Assembly: GCA_028276475.1 (NCBI GenBank)
Contig: JAPYWH010000001.1
Location: 1-64,000 of the forward strand
DNA from: Thermocrinis sp.
Lineage (GTDB): Bacteria > Aquificota > Aquificia > Aquificales > Aquificaceae
Reading direction: 5' to 3'
Length of the DNA stretch: 64,000 nucleotides
Below the pieces are notes generated by a model, which worked only from the letters and a program-made list of their open reading frames with translations, was not told the DNA's origin and did not search any database. Below are positions 1 through 7,401 of this stretch, piece by piece. Each line of letters begins with the position of its first letter. The first letter of the stretch is position 1. The translations under genes and the position numbers were made by a program.

Positions 1-1319
1 CAGAGGAGATTGACTTTATCACCTGTGCCTACAACTTCAACTTGGCAGAGTTCGTAAAACAGGGCTACGGCAAACATATATATGTATCAAGTGAGAACCT
101 AAGAAGCTTTAACAGAAGGGACGACTTCTCTCAAGAGGAAAAGCAAAAAATACTTCTAAAAATCTTTATTCTTCTCACGGGTATCATAAAAGCAAGGGAA
201 AAGGTAAAAGACAGGGTTCCCTATCACAAACCCTTGCTTTTGGTGTTGGTCCATTCCGTCAATGTTGATGACTCAGACATGGAACTGTTTTTCAGAGGGC
301 TGGTCAATATAGCGAAAGGTCAAATACAGGACAGTGATTTTCAGGGGGCAAAGGACGAACTTATCCAAGAGTTAGAAAACGCAAGTTTTCAGTTTGAAAA
401 CGTAAGGCTTAGCGTAGAGTTTTTAGATTTGCTAAGCAAGATAACTTTTGAAGACCTACTTGAGGATGTGTTTAACTCCAAAAGCCCTGGAGCCATAGAG
501 GTGGTTCAAATTCCACAAAACAGACAGGAGCTACTTTTCAAGCTAAAGTCTGGAGATAAACCCTTTGCCCTGATGAAGATAGGAGATATAACTCCGTGGC
601 TCAGGAAAAAGCTGGAAGGTTATGAAATCGTTGAAAGATTTGAAGAGGAAAAAATCTTTGCAAAACTGAACGAAGATGAAGACATAAACATTTTGATGGG
701 TTCCCGTGCCTTTTATGAAGGTTGGGACTCTAACCGCCCTAATGTAATCGCATTTATAAACATAGGAATGGGAGAGGATGCCAAAAAGTTTGTGTTGCAG
801 AGCATAGGAAGGGGAGTAAGGATTGAACCTTTTAAAAACATCAGGAGAAGACTGGAAATCTTACACAAAAACTCTCAAATAGATATATCCGCATACCAAC
901 AGGTAAAAGATTGGACCACTCCAATAGAGAGCCTGTTTGTGTTTGGCACAAAGGCGAGCAATCTGGAAACCATACTGCAAACACTGGCGGAACAAACAGA
1001 AGAGAAAGAAAACCTTGGAGACCTGTTTGAGATAAACCCTGCGGTCCAAGGAAAGCTTCTGTTGGTTCCAGAGTATAAAGAGTCAGAGTTAATACTCAGG
1101 TTACATCCCGAAGATAAGGAAATAGCCAGAGAGTTTCTTGAACTTGACGATCGGATCTTAGTTTGTATGTTTGATGTCCATCCAAGGGTTTTAATGAAGC
1201 TTAAAAACGACTTTGATGCTTTGGTGCACGCAGACCATCAAGAGAGGAAAATAGGCATTCCTGAAGCTGTCCTTAAAAAGCTTTTTGGATATTTTTCTCA
1301 GAAATTCTATATATATTGA
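1..1319 (+). CDS. Type III restriction Res-like helicase, C-terminal part (cut by window edge, probably truncated)
   Basis: The reading frame is open from base 3, so the gene starts left of the window. The visible part is the second RecA-like half of an SF2 helicase: a motif V region reading GSRAFYEGWDS near bases 700-735 and a motif VI reading SIGRGVRI near 800-826. This pattern belongs to Res subunits of type III restriction systems, which translocate on DNA and cut with a PD-(D/E)XK nuclease domain placed after the helicase. Only about 155 residues follow motif VI here, and no PD...ExK motif is visible. The complete Res at 16788-19814 has over 400 residues there. The frame stops just after a TATATATAT tract, and an alternative frame reads IDYIKHI before stopping. 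I infer a truncated, probably nuclease-dead gene. Confidence 0.75.
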   Translation, partial: EEIDFITCAYNFNLAEFVKQGYGKHIYVSSENLRSFNRRDDFSQEEKQKILLKIFILLTGIIKAREKVKDRVPYHKPLLLVLVHSVNVDDSDMELFFRGLVNIAKGQIQDSDFQGAKDELIQELENASFQFENVRLSVEFLDLLSKITFEDLLEDVFNSKSPGAIEVVQIPQNRQELLFKLKSGDKPFALMKIGDITPWLRKKLEGYEIVERFEEEKIFAKLNEDEDINILMGSRAFYEGWDSNRPNVIAFINIGMGEDAKKFVLQSIGRGVRIEPFKNIRRRLEILHKNSQIDISAYQQVKDWTTPIESLFVFGTKASNLETILQTLAEQTEEKENLGDLFEINPAVQGKLLLVPEYKESELILRLHPEDKEIAREFLELDDRILVCMFDVHPRVLMKLKNDFDALVHADHQERKIGIPEAVLKKLFGYFSQKFYIY

Positions 1320-1421
1320 CTACATCAAGCATATTTAACAGGTTTGGAGCCTTTGTGCCTGAGGTTTGGGTTAGGGCTCATGCTCTTTGAAATTGAGGGA
1401 AAAGAGGTCAGATTTTACATG

Positions 1422-1443
1422 GGGCACCAAGAAACCGGTGCCC
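1422..1443. terminator. Hairpin between convergent genes, possible terminator
   Basis: GGGCACC and GGTGCCC form a perfect 7-bp inverted repeat around an 8-base loop. It lies in the 144-bp gap between the end of the Res-like gene and the end of the SOR-like gene, where a two-way terminator could sit. Neither side has a clear run of T, so it is not a textbook intrinsic terminator. Confidence 0.35.
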
Positions 1444-1463
1444 GCTCTTCCAATACGGATCAC

Positions 1464-1919
1464 TTACTTTTCTGCGTAGGTTTCCTTTACTTCCCTTGCT
1501 TTCTTTGCCATTTCTGGGTCGTATGCCTTCCCTTGCCAAAGGACCTGATAGACAACCTCAAAGGTGCTCTCCGCCAACTCGGTTAGTTCCTTAAAGAGCT
1601 GGTTGAACCTTTCGCTTCTGTGGGATTCCTCGTGGTCCTCAAGGCTTCTCCAGAAGGTTATTATGAGGACTTCTCTATCCTTTAGAGGATGTTCGGTGAC
1701 TTCTCCCGCAGTGGAACCCTCAAGGGAAACACCACCTGTATTAAGGGCAACAAAGCCTCCATAAAAGCCCGTGTCTGAGTGGTATGTCTTAACATGCTCG
1801 CAGAGGTAAGCAACCCTTTCAGCTACATCGTCAAGGGTTACGCCCTCTTTGAGCACTACATAATTTATGTTTATGATGGCATCCTCTGGAACATCTACGA
1901 TCCTATTTGCTCCAAACAT
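1464..1919 (-). CDS. Half-length sulfur oxygenase reductase-like protein (151 aa)
   Basis: The start is the ATG at 1919, because GGAGG lies 7 bases before it on the minus strand. The product is a small alpha/beta-barrel-type protein. Its segment TFWRSLEDHEESHR (H96, H100) followed by FEVVYQVLW (E121) resembles, from memory, the mononuclear iron site of sulfur oxygenase reductase (SOR; H86, H90 and E114 in Acidianus). The single cysteine, C40 in YLCEHVKTYH, falls where SOR has its essential Cys31. SOR is about 310 residues with two ferredoxin-like halves; this protein matches only the first. It could be a sulfur-handling enzyme or a monooxygenase-fold relative with another role. No signal peptide is visible, so it should be cytoplasmic. 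Confidence 0.6.
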   Translation of the reverse strand: MFGANRIVDVPEDAIININYVVLKEGVTLDDVAERVAYLCEHVKTYHSDTGFYGGFVALNTGGVSLEGSTAGEVTEHPLKDREVLIITFWRSLEDHEESHRSERFNQLFKELTELAESTFEVVYQVLWQGKAYDPEMAKKAREVKETYAEK

Positions 1920-1941
1920 GGCATACCTCCTAAGGGGAGTT

Positions 1942-1965
1942 AATATAAGAATATAAGAATATAAG
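1942..1965 (-). repeat. Three tandem 8-bp repeats in the promoter of the SOR-like gene
   Basis: AATATAAG occurs three times in a row with no gap (CTTATATT on the minus strand, which is the gene's sense). Each copy contains a TATATT hexamer that could act as a -10 box. The nearest copy would put the transcript start about 16 bases before the ATG at 1919, leaving room for the ribosome-binding site at 1926-1930. Confidence 0.7.
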
Positions 1966-2035
1966 TATATTCTAAACATCTTAATTTGCAAGAATGTTGT
2001 GTCTTTTCGGAGGTTGAGGGTGCAGTTTTAAGAGT

Positions 2036-2041
2036 TATAAT
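2036..2041 (+). promoter_or_regulatory. -10 box of lptB
   Basis: A perfect TATAAT lies 10 bases before the TTG at 2052. No Shine-Dalgarno sequence lies between them, which supports the TTG as start of a leaderless message. Confidence 0.5.
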
Positions 2042-2051
2042 TAAACTTGGC

Positions 2052-2777
2052 TTGGAGAAAAGGCTTTCCGCACATAACTTAAGGAAAAGTTTCAAGGGTA
2101 GAGAAATTCTAAAGGGTATAGACCTTTACATTGAGAGGGGAGAAGTAGTAGGGCTACTGGGTCCCAATGGGGCGGGTAAAACCACCCTGTTTAACTGTTT
2201 GGTGGGCTTTCTGTCGGTGGATGACGGGACCATAGAGTTGGAAGGAAAGGACATCACTCATCTGCCTACCCACAAAAGGGCTAAGGAGGGCATATCCTTT
2301 TTGCCACAGGAACACACCCTCTTTGAGGACCTAACCGTTATAGAAAACCTTCTGATATTTCTGGAGTTTTTTGAAGAGAGCAAGGAGAGTGCCTTGGCAA
2401 GGGCGGAGGAGTTGCTTTCGGACTTCGGGCTCTATGAACTGAGAAACCAAAGGGCAGGAAATCTTTCCGGTGGTCAAAAGAGAAGGTTAGAGATCGCAAG
2501 GGCACTGATCCCAAAGCCCAAGTATATATTCTTAGACGAGCCCTTTGCGGGTATAGACCCTATAATGGTGGCAGACATAAAGGAGCTGATTCTAAACCTA
2601 AAGGCTCAAGATATAGGTGTCTTGATCACCGACCACAACGTAAGGGAAACCATAAGGCTAGTGGATAGGGTTTACATAATCTCAGAGGGCACGGTGATAG
2701 CCCAGGGTCAGCCAAAGGATGTTATTTTGAACCAGAGGGTTAGGGAAGTTTATTTGGGTAAGGACTTCCATCTGTAA
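2052..2777 (+). CDS. lptB: LPS export ABC transporter ATP-binding protein LptB
   Basis: This is the ATPase that powers lipopolysaccharide transport from the inner membrane with LptF, LptG and LptC. The sequence shows a Walker A motif GPNGAGKTT, the ABC signature LSGGQKRR, Walker B FLDEPFAGIDP and the H-loop TDHNVRE, all in the order and wording typical of LptB. I chose the TTG at 2052 because it gives 241 residues, the usual LptB length, and because a TATAAT lies just upstream; the frame is open back to 1986, but that extension does not look like LptB. Its partners are not in the window. The last 38 bases overlap the end of topA on the other strand. Confidence 0.92.
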   Translation: MEKRLSAHNLRKSFKGREILKGIDLYIERGEVVGLLGPNGAGKTTLFNCLVGFLSVDDGTIELEGKDITHLPTHKRAKEGISFLPQEHTLFEDLTVIENLLIFLEFFEESKESALARAEELLSDFGLYELRNQRAGNLSGGQKRRLEIARALIPKPKYIFLDEPFAGIDPIMVADIKELILNLKAQDIGVLITDHNVRETIRLVDRVYIISEGTVIAQGQPKDVILNQRVREVYLGKDFHL

Positions 2778-4350
2778 TCTCTTTAAAAAGCTCTCTGACT
2801 GCACTTTTCCAGTCCTTCTTTCCCTCCTCCACTAGGTCCAGTACTTCCTCCATCTTGGCGGTGTATTGGTAATCCACCAGCTTTGGAAAGTTCTCCATAA
2901 GATAGTCAAGCACCAAGAAGGCGGTCTCTGTGGGCTTTAGGTAGCCCTTTTCCACCACCACGTAGCCTCTCTCTTTTAGGGTTTTTATGATCGTCGCGTA
3001 GGTAGAGGGCCTTCCAATGCCTAAGCTCTCAAGTTTTTTTACCAAGGAACCTTCCGTGTATCTTTTTGGTGGCTCTGTTTGCCTTTCTTCCAAGATGACC
3101 TTTTGTGGCTTGAGAACCTGTCCCTTTTCAAGCTTGGGCAGTTTCTCCTCCATAAAGTCATAATCTTCAAACCTTGTCCATCCGTCAAAGACTAAGGTCC
3201 TTCCCTTTGCGATAAACTCGAAGGGAATACCTTGCGTTAAAGGAGCAAGCATCACCTTAGTGTTTTTCAGGACTGCAGGAGTAGAAAGGCTTGCCAAAGT
3301 TCTGCCCACGATCAGTTCAAAGAGCTCAAGGCTATTTCCCGGTGGCGGTTTTTTGACTAAGCTGGTGGGCCTTATGCATTCGTGGGCAGACTGCACATGG
3401 GCTTTTTCCCTGAACTTTCTTAACTTTCCTACATACTCCACACCGTAGTTTTTCTCTATCCACTGGAGGAACTCTGTAGCCTTTTCGGGACTCATCCGGT
3501 GGGCGTCCGTTCTTGGGTAGGTAATGTAGCCTTCTTCATAGAGCAGTTGGGCAAGCTTTGTGGTTTTTTCCACGCTAAAGCCGAGCCTTTCGTTGGCGGT
3601 CTTTTGTAGCTCGGGTGTGCTAAAGGGCTTGGGCGGTGGCACATGCTCCTCCCACTCTTTAACTTCCTTGACTTCAAAGAAGACATCCTTTAGCTTTTCC
3701 AAGTAGGGCTTGGCGTTATCTGGCTTTTCAAACCTCACGCCCAAGTAGGCAGAAAATCCTTCAAAGACCGCTTTGATGTAGTAAAACTTCTTCTTCCTAA
3801 AGGACTGGATTTCCCTCTCCCTTTCCACTATGAGCCTTAGGGCGGGAGATTGAACCCTTCCTACAGAGAGCCCTCTTGTTTTTAAGCTTTTCTGAAGTGC
3901 TGGCGAAAGGAGATAGCCTATGAGCCTGTCTAAAACCCTTCTGGCAAACTGGGCTTTAACCAAGTTCATGTTGATGTTTGTCTGCTCCTTTATGGCTTTT
4001 TGGAGGGCGGGCTTGGTGATCTCGTAAAAATACACACGCCTTATTGGAATGTTTTTAACCTTTCTTAACTCCTCCCAAAGAAAGTAGGATATTGCCTCTC
4101 CCTCTCTGTCTGGGTCCGTTCCCAAAAGCACAAGTTGGGCTTTAAGGCTACTTTTCTTGAGCTCATCAAACAACTTCTTTTTCCCCTTTTTCCACAAAAA
4201 GGTGGGATTTAATGTTTCCAAATCCACACCCAACTTATCCTCGGGCAGATCCTTAATGTGCCCACCGGTTGCCTTAACCAAATAGTCCTTTCCCAAATAC
4301 TTACTTATGGTCTTTGCCTTTGTGAAAGATTCCACCAAGAACAGGATCAT
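2740..4350 (-). CDS. topA: DNA topoisomerase I (type IA)
   Basis: This enzyme relaxes negatively supercoiled DNA by cutting one strand through a 5'-phosphotyrosine. The Toprim domain is at the N-terminus (TDPDREG, residues 78-84), the active-site tyrosine is Y278 in ITYPRTD, and the late motif GIGRPSTYATII is present. The protein is 536 residues, short for the family, because the C-terminal zinc-ribbon repeats found in many bacterial TopA proteins are missing. I place the start at the ATG at 4350, which overlaps the trmD stop as ATGA; an in-frame GTG at 4365 would add five residues. It is the last gene of the trmD cluster. Confidence 0.93.
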   Translation of the reverse strand: MILFLVESFTKAKTISKYLGKDYLVKATGGHIKDLPEDKLGVDLETLNPTFLWKKGKKKLFDELKKSSLKAQLVLLGTDPDREGEAISYFLWEELRKVKNIPIRRVYFYEITKPALQKAIKEQTNINMNLVKAQFARRVLDRLIGYLLSPALQKSLKTRGLSVGRVQSPALRLIVEREREIQSFRKKKFYYIKAVFEGFSAYLGVRFEKPDNAKPYLEKLKDVFFEVKEVKEWEEHVPPPKPFSTPELQKTANERLGFSVEKTTKLAQLLYEEGYITYPRTDAHRMSPEKATEFLQWIEKNYGVEYVGKLRKFREKAHVQSAHECIRPTSLVKKPPPGNSLELFELIVGRTLASLSTPAVLKNTKVMLAPLTQGIPFEFIAKGRTLVFDGWTRFEDYDFMEEKLPKLEKGQVLKPQKVILEERQTEPPKRYTEGSLVKKLESLGIGRPSTYATIIKTLKERGYVVVEKGYLKPTETAFLVLDYLMENFPKLVDYQYTAKMEEVLDLVEEGKKDWKSAVRELFKEITDGSPYPNKLP

Positions 4351-5090
4351 CTTTTTTGGACCCACTCCTCAAAGCTGAGGTTTTCCTTTATAGCCCTTAA
4401 CATTTCCTCCTCCAAGGGTGTAAGGTCTTTGGGAATGAGGTCTGGTCTCTTTTCCAAGGTTCTTTTTATGGAGTGCCACAGTTCCCAAAGCTCAATCATT
4501 TTATGGTTGCCTGAGAGTAAAACTTCGGGCACCTTCATGCCTCTGAACTCTGCGGGTCTGGTATATACGGGAGAGCCCAGCCACCTTCTGAAGGAGTCCC
4601 TTTCTATGCTCTGCGGGTCGCTGAGAACACCCGGCAAAAGCCTTGCAATACCTTCCAAGAGCACCAAGCCAAGGAGCTCACCGCCGGAGAGCACAAAGTC
4701 CCCCAAAGAGAGCTCCTCGTCCGCCAAAGGGCTTACCCTCTCGTCTATACCCTCATACCTTCCGCATATCACAAGCAAGCTATCAAGCTTTGAGAGCCTA
4801 TCCAAGTCCCTCTGGTCTATCACCTTTCCCCAAGGCTGAGGGATTATAACGTAGGGTCTTCCATACTTGCTTACGAGGTCCTCGTAGGCTAAAAAGATGG
4901 GCTCGGGTTTTAGAACCATGCCCGGATGCCCTCCGTAGGCATAATCATCCACCTTTCCCTTTTCTGCGTAATCCCTTGGGTTTATGGCTACCACCTCTAA
5001 GGCACCCTTCTTTATAGCTTGGGATACAATTCCATGCTCACAAAAGCATTCCACAAGGCTTGGGAATATGGTAAGGAAGAAGAACTTCAT
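4347..5090 (-). CDS. trmD: tRNA (guanine-37-N1)-methyltransferase TrmD
   Basis: TrmD methylates G37 next to the anticodon, which prevents +1 frameshifting. The 247-residue protein has the knotted SPOUT-fold signature: the SAM-binding region LLVICGRYEGIDER, the segment ELSLGDFVLSGGE, and the C-terminal substrate part VYTRPAEFRG. Length and motifs are complete. The start overlaps the stop of the recombinase gene by four bases (ATGA), and the end overlaps topA the same way, so the three genes are probably one translationally coupled operon. It is usually beside ribosomal genes such as rplS and rimM; that context is absent here. Confidence 0.96.
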   Translation of the reverse strand: MKFFFLTIFPSLVECFCEHGIVSQAIKKGALEVVAINPRDYAEKGKVDDYAYGGHPGMVLKPEPIFLAYEDLVSKYGRPYVIIPQPWGKVIDQRDLDRLSKLDSLLVICGRYEGIDERVSPLADEELSLGDFVLSGGELLGLVLLEGIARLLPGVLSDPQSIERDSFRRWLGSPVYTRPAEFRGMKVPEVLLSGNHKMIELWELWHSIKRTLEKRPDLIPKDLTPLEEEMLRAIKENLSFEEWVQKR

Positions 5091-5953
5091 CCCCTTAAAA
5101 ACTCATCCACTACCGCCTTTGCCCTCTCCGGATTAAACCGATAGTATATATCAATGGTGGTCTTCACATTGGCGTGTCCTGCAAACTCCTTTACTAATTC
5201 CGCAGGAAAGCCCTGGTTTATAAGGTTTGTTATGTAAGTATGCCTAAAGCTATGAAGTGAAAAGTCTATGCCGAGCCTTTTTGAAAGCCTGTTGGTATAT
5301 ACCTGCAAAGAGCCCGCCTTGGTTCTTAGGTTTGAGTCATAGTCCTCCAACCAACGGGAGAGCTCTTGGGTAAACCGGAAGGTTTCCTCCTTGGTGGGAC
5401 CTATCAGTGGGGCGATCCTTTCTTTTTTCCTCTTGGTGATCTCCGCGGGTAGATGTAGCCAGTATACACCGCTTTTATCCAAGAAAAAGTTCTCCGAGCT
5501 CAGATTTTTATACTCCGATAGCCTTACACCGCTGTATAAAAAGAGTTTGTATATGTTTTCATACTTTAAACCCTTTACCTTTTGAAATATCCTCTCAAGT
5601 TCAGGCTTGCTTAGCGCCTTGGGCTTTCTGTGCATAACTTTTAACCCGTAGTCTTCCTTTATATCCTCTATGGTTTCTTCAATTTCTGAGTATTTTTCCT
5701 TTTGTAGGTAGCCTCTGCGGGCGAGGAACCTGTAGAAGTGTCTGAGGGCGGAAAAATGGGTAAGCAAAGAGGTAGAGGAAAGCTCTGAGCTGTCCGCATA
5801 CTGGTAAAGGTCCGCAGAAGAAACCTCAACGAGCTTATGACTTGGCAGTTGGAGTTTTTTTAAAAAAGACTTGATGGCGTTTAAGTAAGTTATGGTGGTC
5901 CTTTCGCTCTTTGTCTTCTCTAAGTGCCTCCTCCAAAGTTCCAAAAGCTCCAC
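5087..5953 (-). CDS. Tyrosine recombinase, XerC/XerD/XerA-like
   Basis: The 288-residue protein has an N-terminal SAM-like core-binding domain (residues 1-95) and a C-terminal catalytic domain with the full set of family residues: R144 in SGVRLSEY, H234 and R237 in HSFRHTY, H260 in AGHANVKTT, and Y270 or Y271 as nucleophile. It could be the chromosome-dimer resolvase acting at dif, since many Aquificales seem to have one such enzyme, or a fixed phage-type integrase, as suggested by its position 15 bases after tRNA-Val. Coupling to trmD and topA favours the housekeeping role. I saw no dif-like site nearby. Confidence 0.85.
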   Translation of the reverse strand: MELLELWRRHLEKTKSERTTITYLNAIKSFLKKLQLPSHKLVEVSSADLYQYADSSELSSTSLLTHFSALRHFYRFLARRGYLQKEKYSEIEETIEDIKEDYGLKVMHRKPKALSKPELERIFQKVKGLKYENIYKLFLYSGVRLSEYKNLSSENFFLDKSGVYWLHLPAEITKRKKERIAPLIGPTKEETFRFTQELSRWLEDYDSNLRTKAGSLQVYTNRLSKRLGIDFSLHSFRHTYITNLINQGFPAELVKEFAGHANVKTTIDIYYRFNPERAKAVVDEFLRG

Positions 5954-5968
5954 AGAATAAATTATAAA

Positions 5969-6040
5969 TGGGCGATGGAGGAGTCGAACCTCCGACCTCC
6001 ATCGTGTGAGGATGGCGCTCTACCACTGAGCTAATCGCCC
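5969..6040 (-). tRNA. tRNA-Val (anticodon CAC)
   Basis: The cloverleaf folds completely: a 7-bp acceptor stem (GGGCGAT/ATCGCCC), the D-arm starting TAGCTCAGTGG, an anticodon stem CCATC/GATGG around CTCACAC, and the T-arm GGAGGTTCGACTCC. The anticodon CAC reads the valine codon GUG. The 3' CCA is not encoded. It lies four bases after tRNA-Arg and 15 bases before the recombinase gene. Confidence 0.96.
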
Positions 6041-6043
6041 ATC

Positions 6044-6117
6044 CGTCCCCGGGAGGAGTCGAACCTCCGGCCTCGAGATTAGGAATCTCGCGCTCTATCC
6101 TCCTGAGCTACGGGGAC
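6044..6117 (-). tRNA. tRNA-Arg (anticodon CCT)
   Basis: A complete cloverleaf with acceptor GTCCCCG/CGGGGAC, an anticodon stem CGAGA/TCTCG around TTCCTAA, and T-loop GGTTCGACTCC. The anticodon CCT reads AGG, a frequent arginine codon in this genome. The CCA end is not encoded. It is the first gene of the tRNA-recombinase-trmD-topA run. Confidence 0.96.
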
Positions 6118-6127
6118 TAACTATTCA

Positions 6128-6133
6128 ATTATA
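6128..6133 (-). promoter_or_regulatory. -10 box for the tRNA-Arg/tRNA-Val transcript
   Basis: A perfect TATAAT on the minus strand lies 10 bases before tRNA-Arg, so transcription would start only a few bases before the mature 5' end. It overlaps the end of the nuclease reading frame. No good -35 box is visible. Confidence 0.55.
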
Positions 6134-6614
6134 ACACGTCTTTGGCTCCTTTGCAGGGCTTGGGTAGGGTGTTATTTAAACCTTCTATTATCCTTTTTTC
6201 CTCTTGACTTAATTTATGCCCTCTTAACCAATACAGAAATTCCACATATTCTCGCTCCGTCAGGCATTTATCAAGCCTTTTCTTGTTTTCTTCAAACATC
6301 TTTTTGGCAATGTCGTTAATCGGCTCAAGTCTAAAGCTCTATGGGTCGTCGTAATAATAAACAACAAAAAAGGGTATATTGCTGTTGTCAGCCAAAATAG
6401 AAATCGCCTCATAACTTCTGGGATGGGCGTTATCTTTGCTACCCGTAAATCTTTTGTAATCAATGAGTGCCACAGGCTTTCCGTAGTAATATTCCACCAT
6501 CAAAAAGTCTATATCCACTGCTGGACAATGGAAACCCCACTCCCTGTGGCGTTTGCTCAGTTCTAAATCCCTCCACTCTGTCCTTTCTTTTCTTACCTTT
6601 GATGGGTCAAACAT
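6129..6614 (-). pseudogene. Small PD-(D/E)XK-type nuclease gene interrupted by an in-frame amber codon
   Basis: The frame opens at the ATG at 6614 and runs 91 codons to a TAG at 6339-6341. It then continues in the same frame for 69 more codons to a TAA at 6129. The first part holds CPAVDIDFLMVEYYYG...ALIDYK, which fits a PD-(D/E)XK nuclease core (D34 or D36, then D52 and K54). From memory this resembles a family of small nuclease-like proteins with the wording HREWGF.CPAVDIDF. The second part is lysine- and glutamate-rich, ending KPCKGAKDVL, and looks like normal coding sequence, so the stop is a recent point mutation, a sequencing error or a suppressed codon. It lies 55 bases after a DNA methyltransferase gene, and the two may form a small restriction-modification pair. 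Confidence 0.65.
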
Positions 6615-6669
6615 GTCCCTTTAGAATAAAATCTAATCCAAGGGCTTGGCACCTTTTCTTTGTGGTTAA

Positions 6670-7401
6670 TCAAGACTCCAAATCGTTGTCAATACCTATA
6701 AAATTGCAACCTCTTTTCAAAGCTACCACTGCGGTAGTTCCTCCTCCTACAAAAGGGTCTAAGATGGTCTGTCCTGGGAAAACGAACTTATCAAACAGCA
6801 GTTCAAAACCTTCTTCTGACTGCCCCCACCTGTGAAAACGTTTATCGTTGTTGTTAGGAGAGGTTTTAACCACATCTCCAAAAGAATCGCCCGAGTATTT
6901 GCCTTTGCTGAACAAAAGCACAGGCTTCCAGAAGGAATTGCACCTTATCCTCCACAGATAGGGACTTTGCCCTCCCGGAGTTAGATAAGCCAGCGTCCAA
7001 ACATAGTTAAGCTTACTGGAAAGCTTGCCAATTATATCCGGCAGATAGCTTTGCCCTACCATCACAAGCAATCCCCCTCCGGGCTTCAAAACGTATGCAG
7101 ACAGTTCACCCAAAACTTCATAAACCCACAAAAATTTTTTGGAGTAAGGTGGGTCCGTGATAACCCAATCCACGCTTTCAGGCAAAAGGATATCCTTATA
7201 GTCCCTCACATCCTTATGATGGAGTTCTAAAAAGGGTGGTTGAGGTGGTCTTTGGGACTTTAACCACTCCCTAAGCCTTCTTCTTTCTGACTTGGACAGC
7301 AACCTTCCTTTTTCCATAAAAAAGTCAAAGTAAGAACCCTTATAGGCAAGCAGTTCATCCCTAAAAAGCTCTGGGTCGTGTTTGAGCACCTTCCCCTTCA
7401 T
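6670..7401 (-). CDS. DNA methyltransferase, N4-cytosine/N6-adenine type
   Basis: The 243-residue protein has the catalytic motif DPPY at residues 83-86 (context VDWVITDPPYSKKF) and, near the C-terminus, the SAM-binding motif LDPFVGGGTTA followed by a terminal GIDND. The order catalytic motif first, SAM motif last is that of beta-class amino-methyltransferases. It is short, with no room for a large target-recognition domain, so it may recognise a simple site. Its start overlaps the pdxJ stop by one base (TAATG), and the interrupted nuclease gene follows. That pairing suggests a type II-like system; an orphan methyltransferase is the alternative. Confidence 0.85.
   Translation of the reverse strand: MKGKVLKHDPELFRDELLAYKGSYFDFFMEKGRLLSKSERRRLREWLKSQRPPQPPFLELHHKDVRDYKDILLPESVDWVITDPPYSKKFLWVYEVLGELSAYVLKPGGGLLVMVGQSYLPDIIGKLSSKLNYVWTLAYLTPGGQSPYLWRIRCNSFWKPVLLFSKGKYSGDSFGDVVKTSPNNNDKRFHRWGQSEEGFELLFDKFVFPGQTILDPFVGGGTTAVVALKRGCNFIGIDNDLES

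Noticed and set aside
1344-1586. Open frame on the plus strand after the Res fragment
   Set aside because: It lies mostly antisense to the SOR-like gene, has no ribosome-binding site or promoter, and its sequence is unlike any protein family.
1942-1965. CRISPR array
   Set aside because: The repeats are only 8 bp and have no spacers; no cas gene is in the window. No other CRISPR-like repeat was seen.
6260-6463. A separate minus-strand gene beginning inside the nuclease gene
   Set aside because: It is a shifted frame; the continuation of the nuclease after the amber codon is the better explanation of this stretch.
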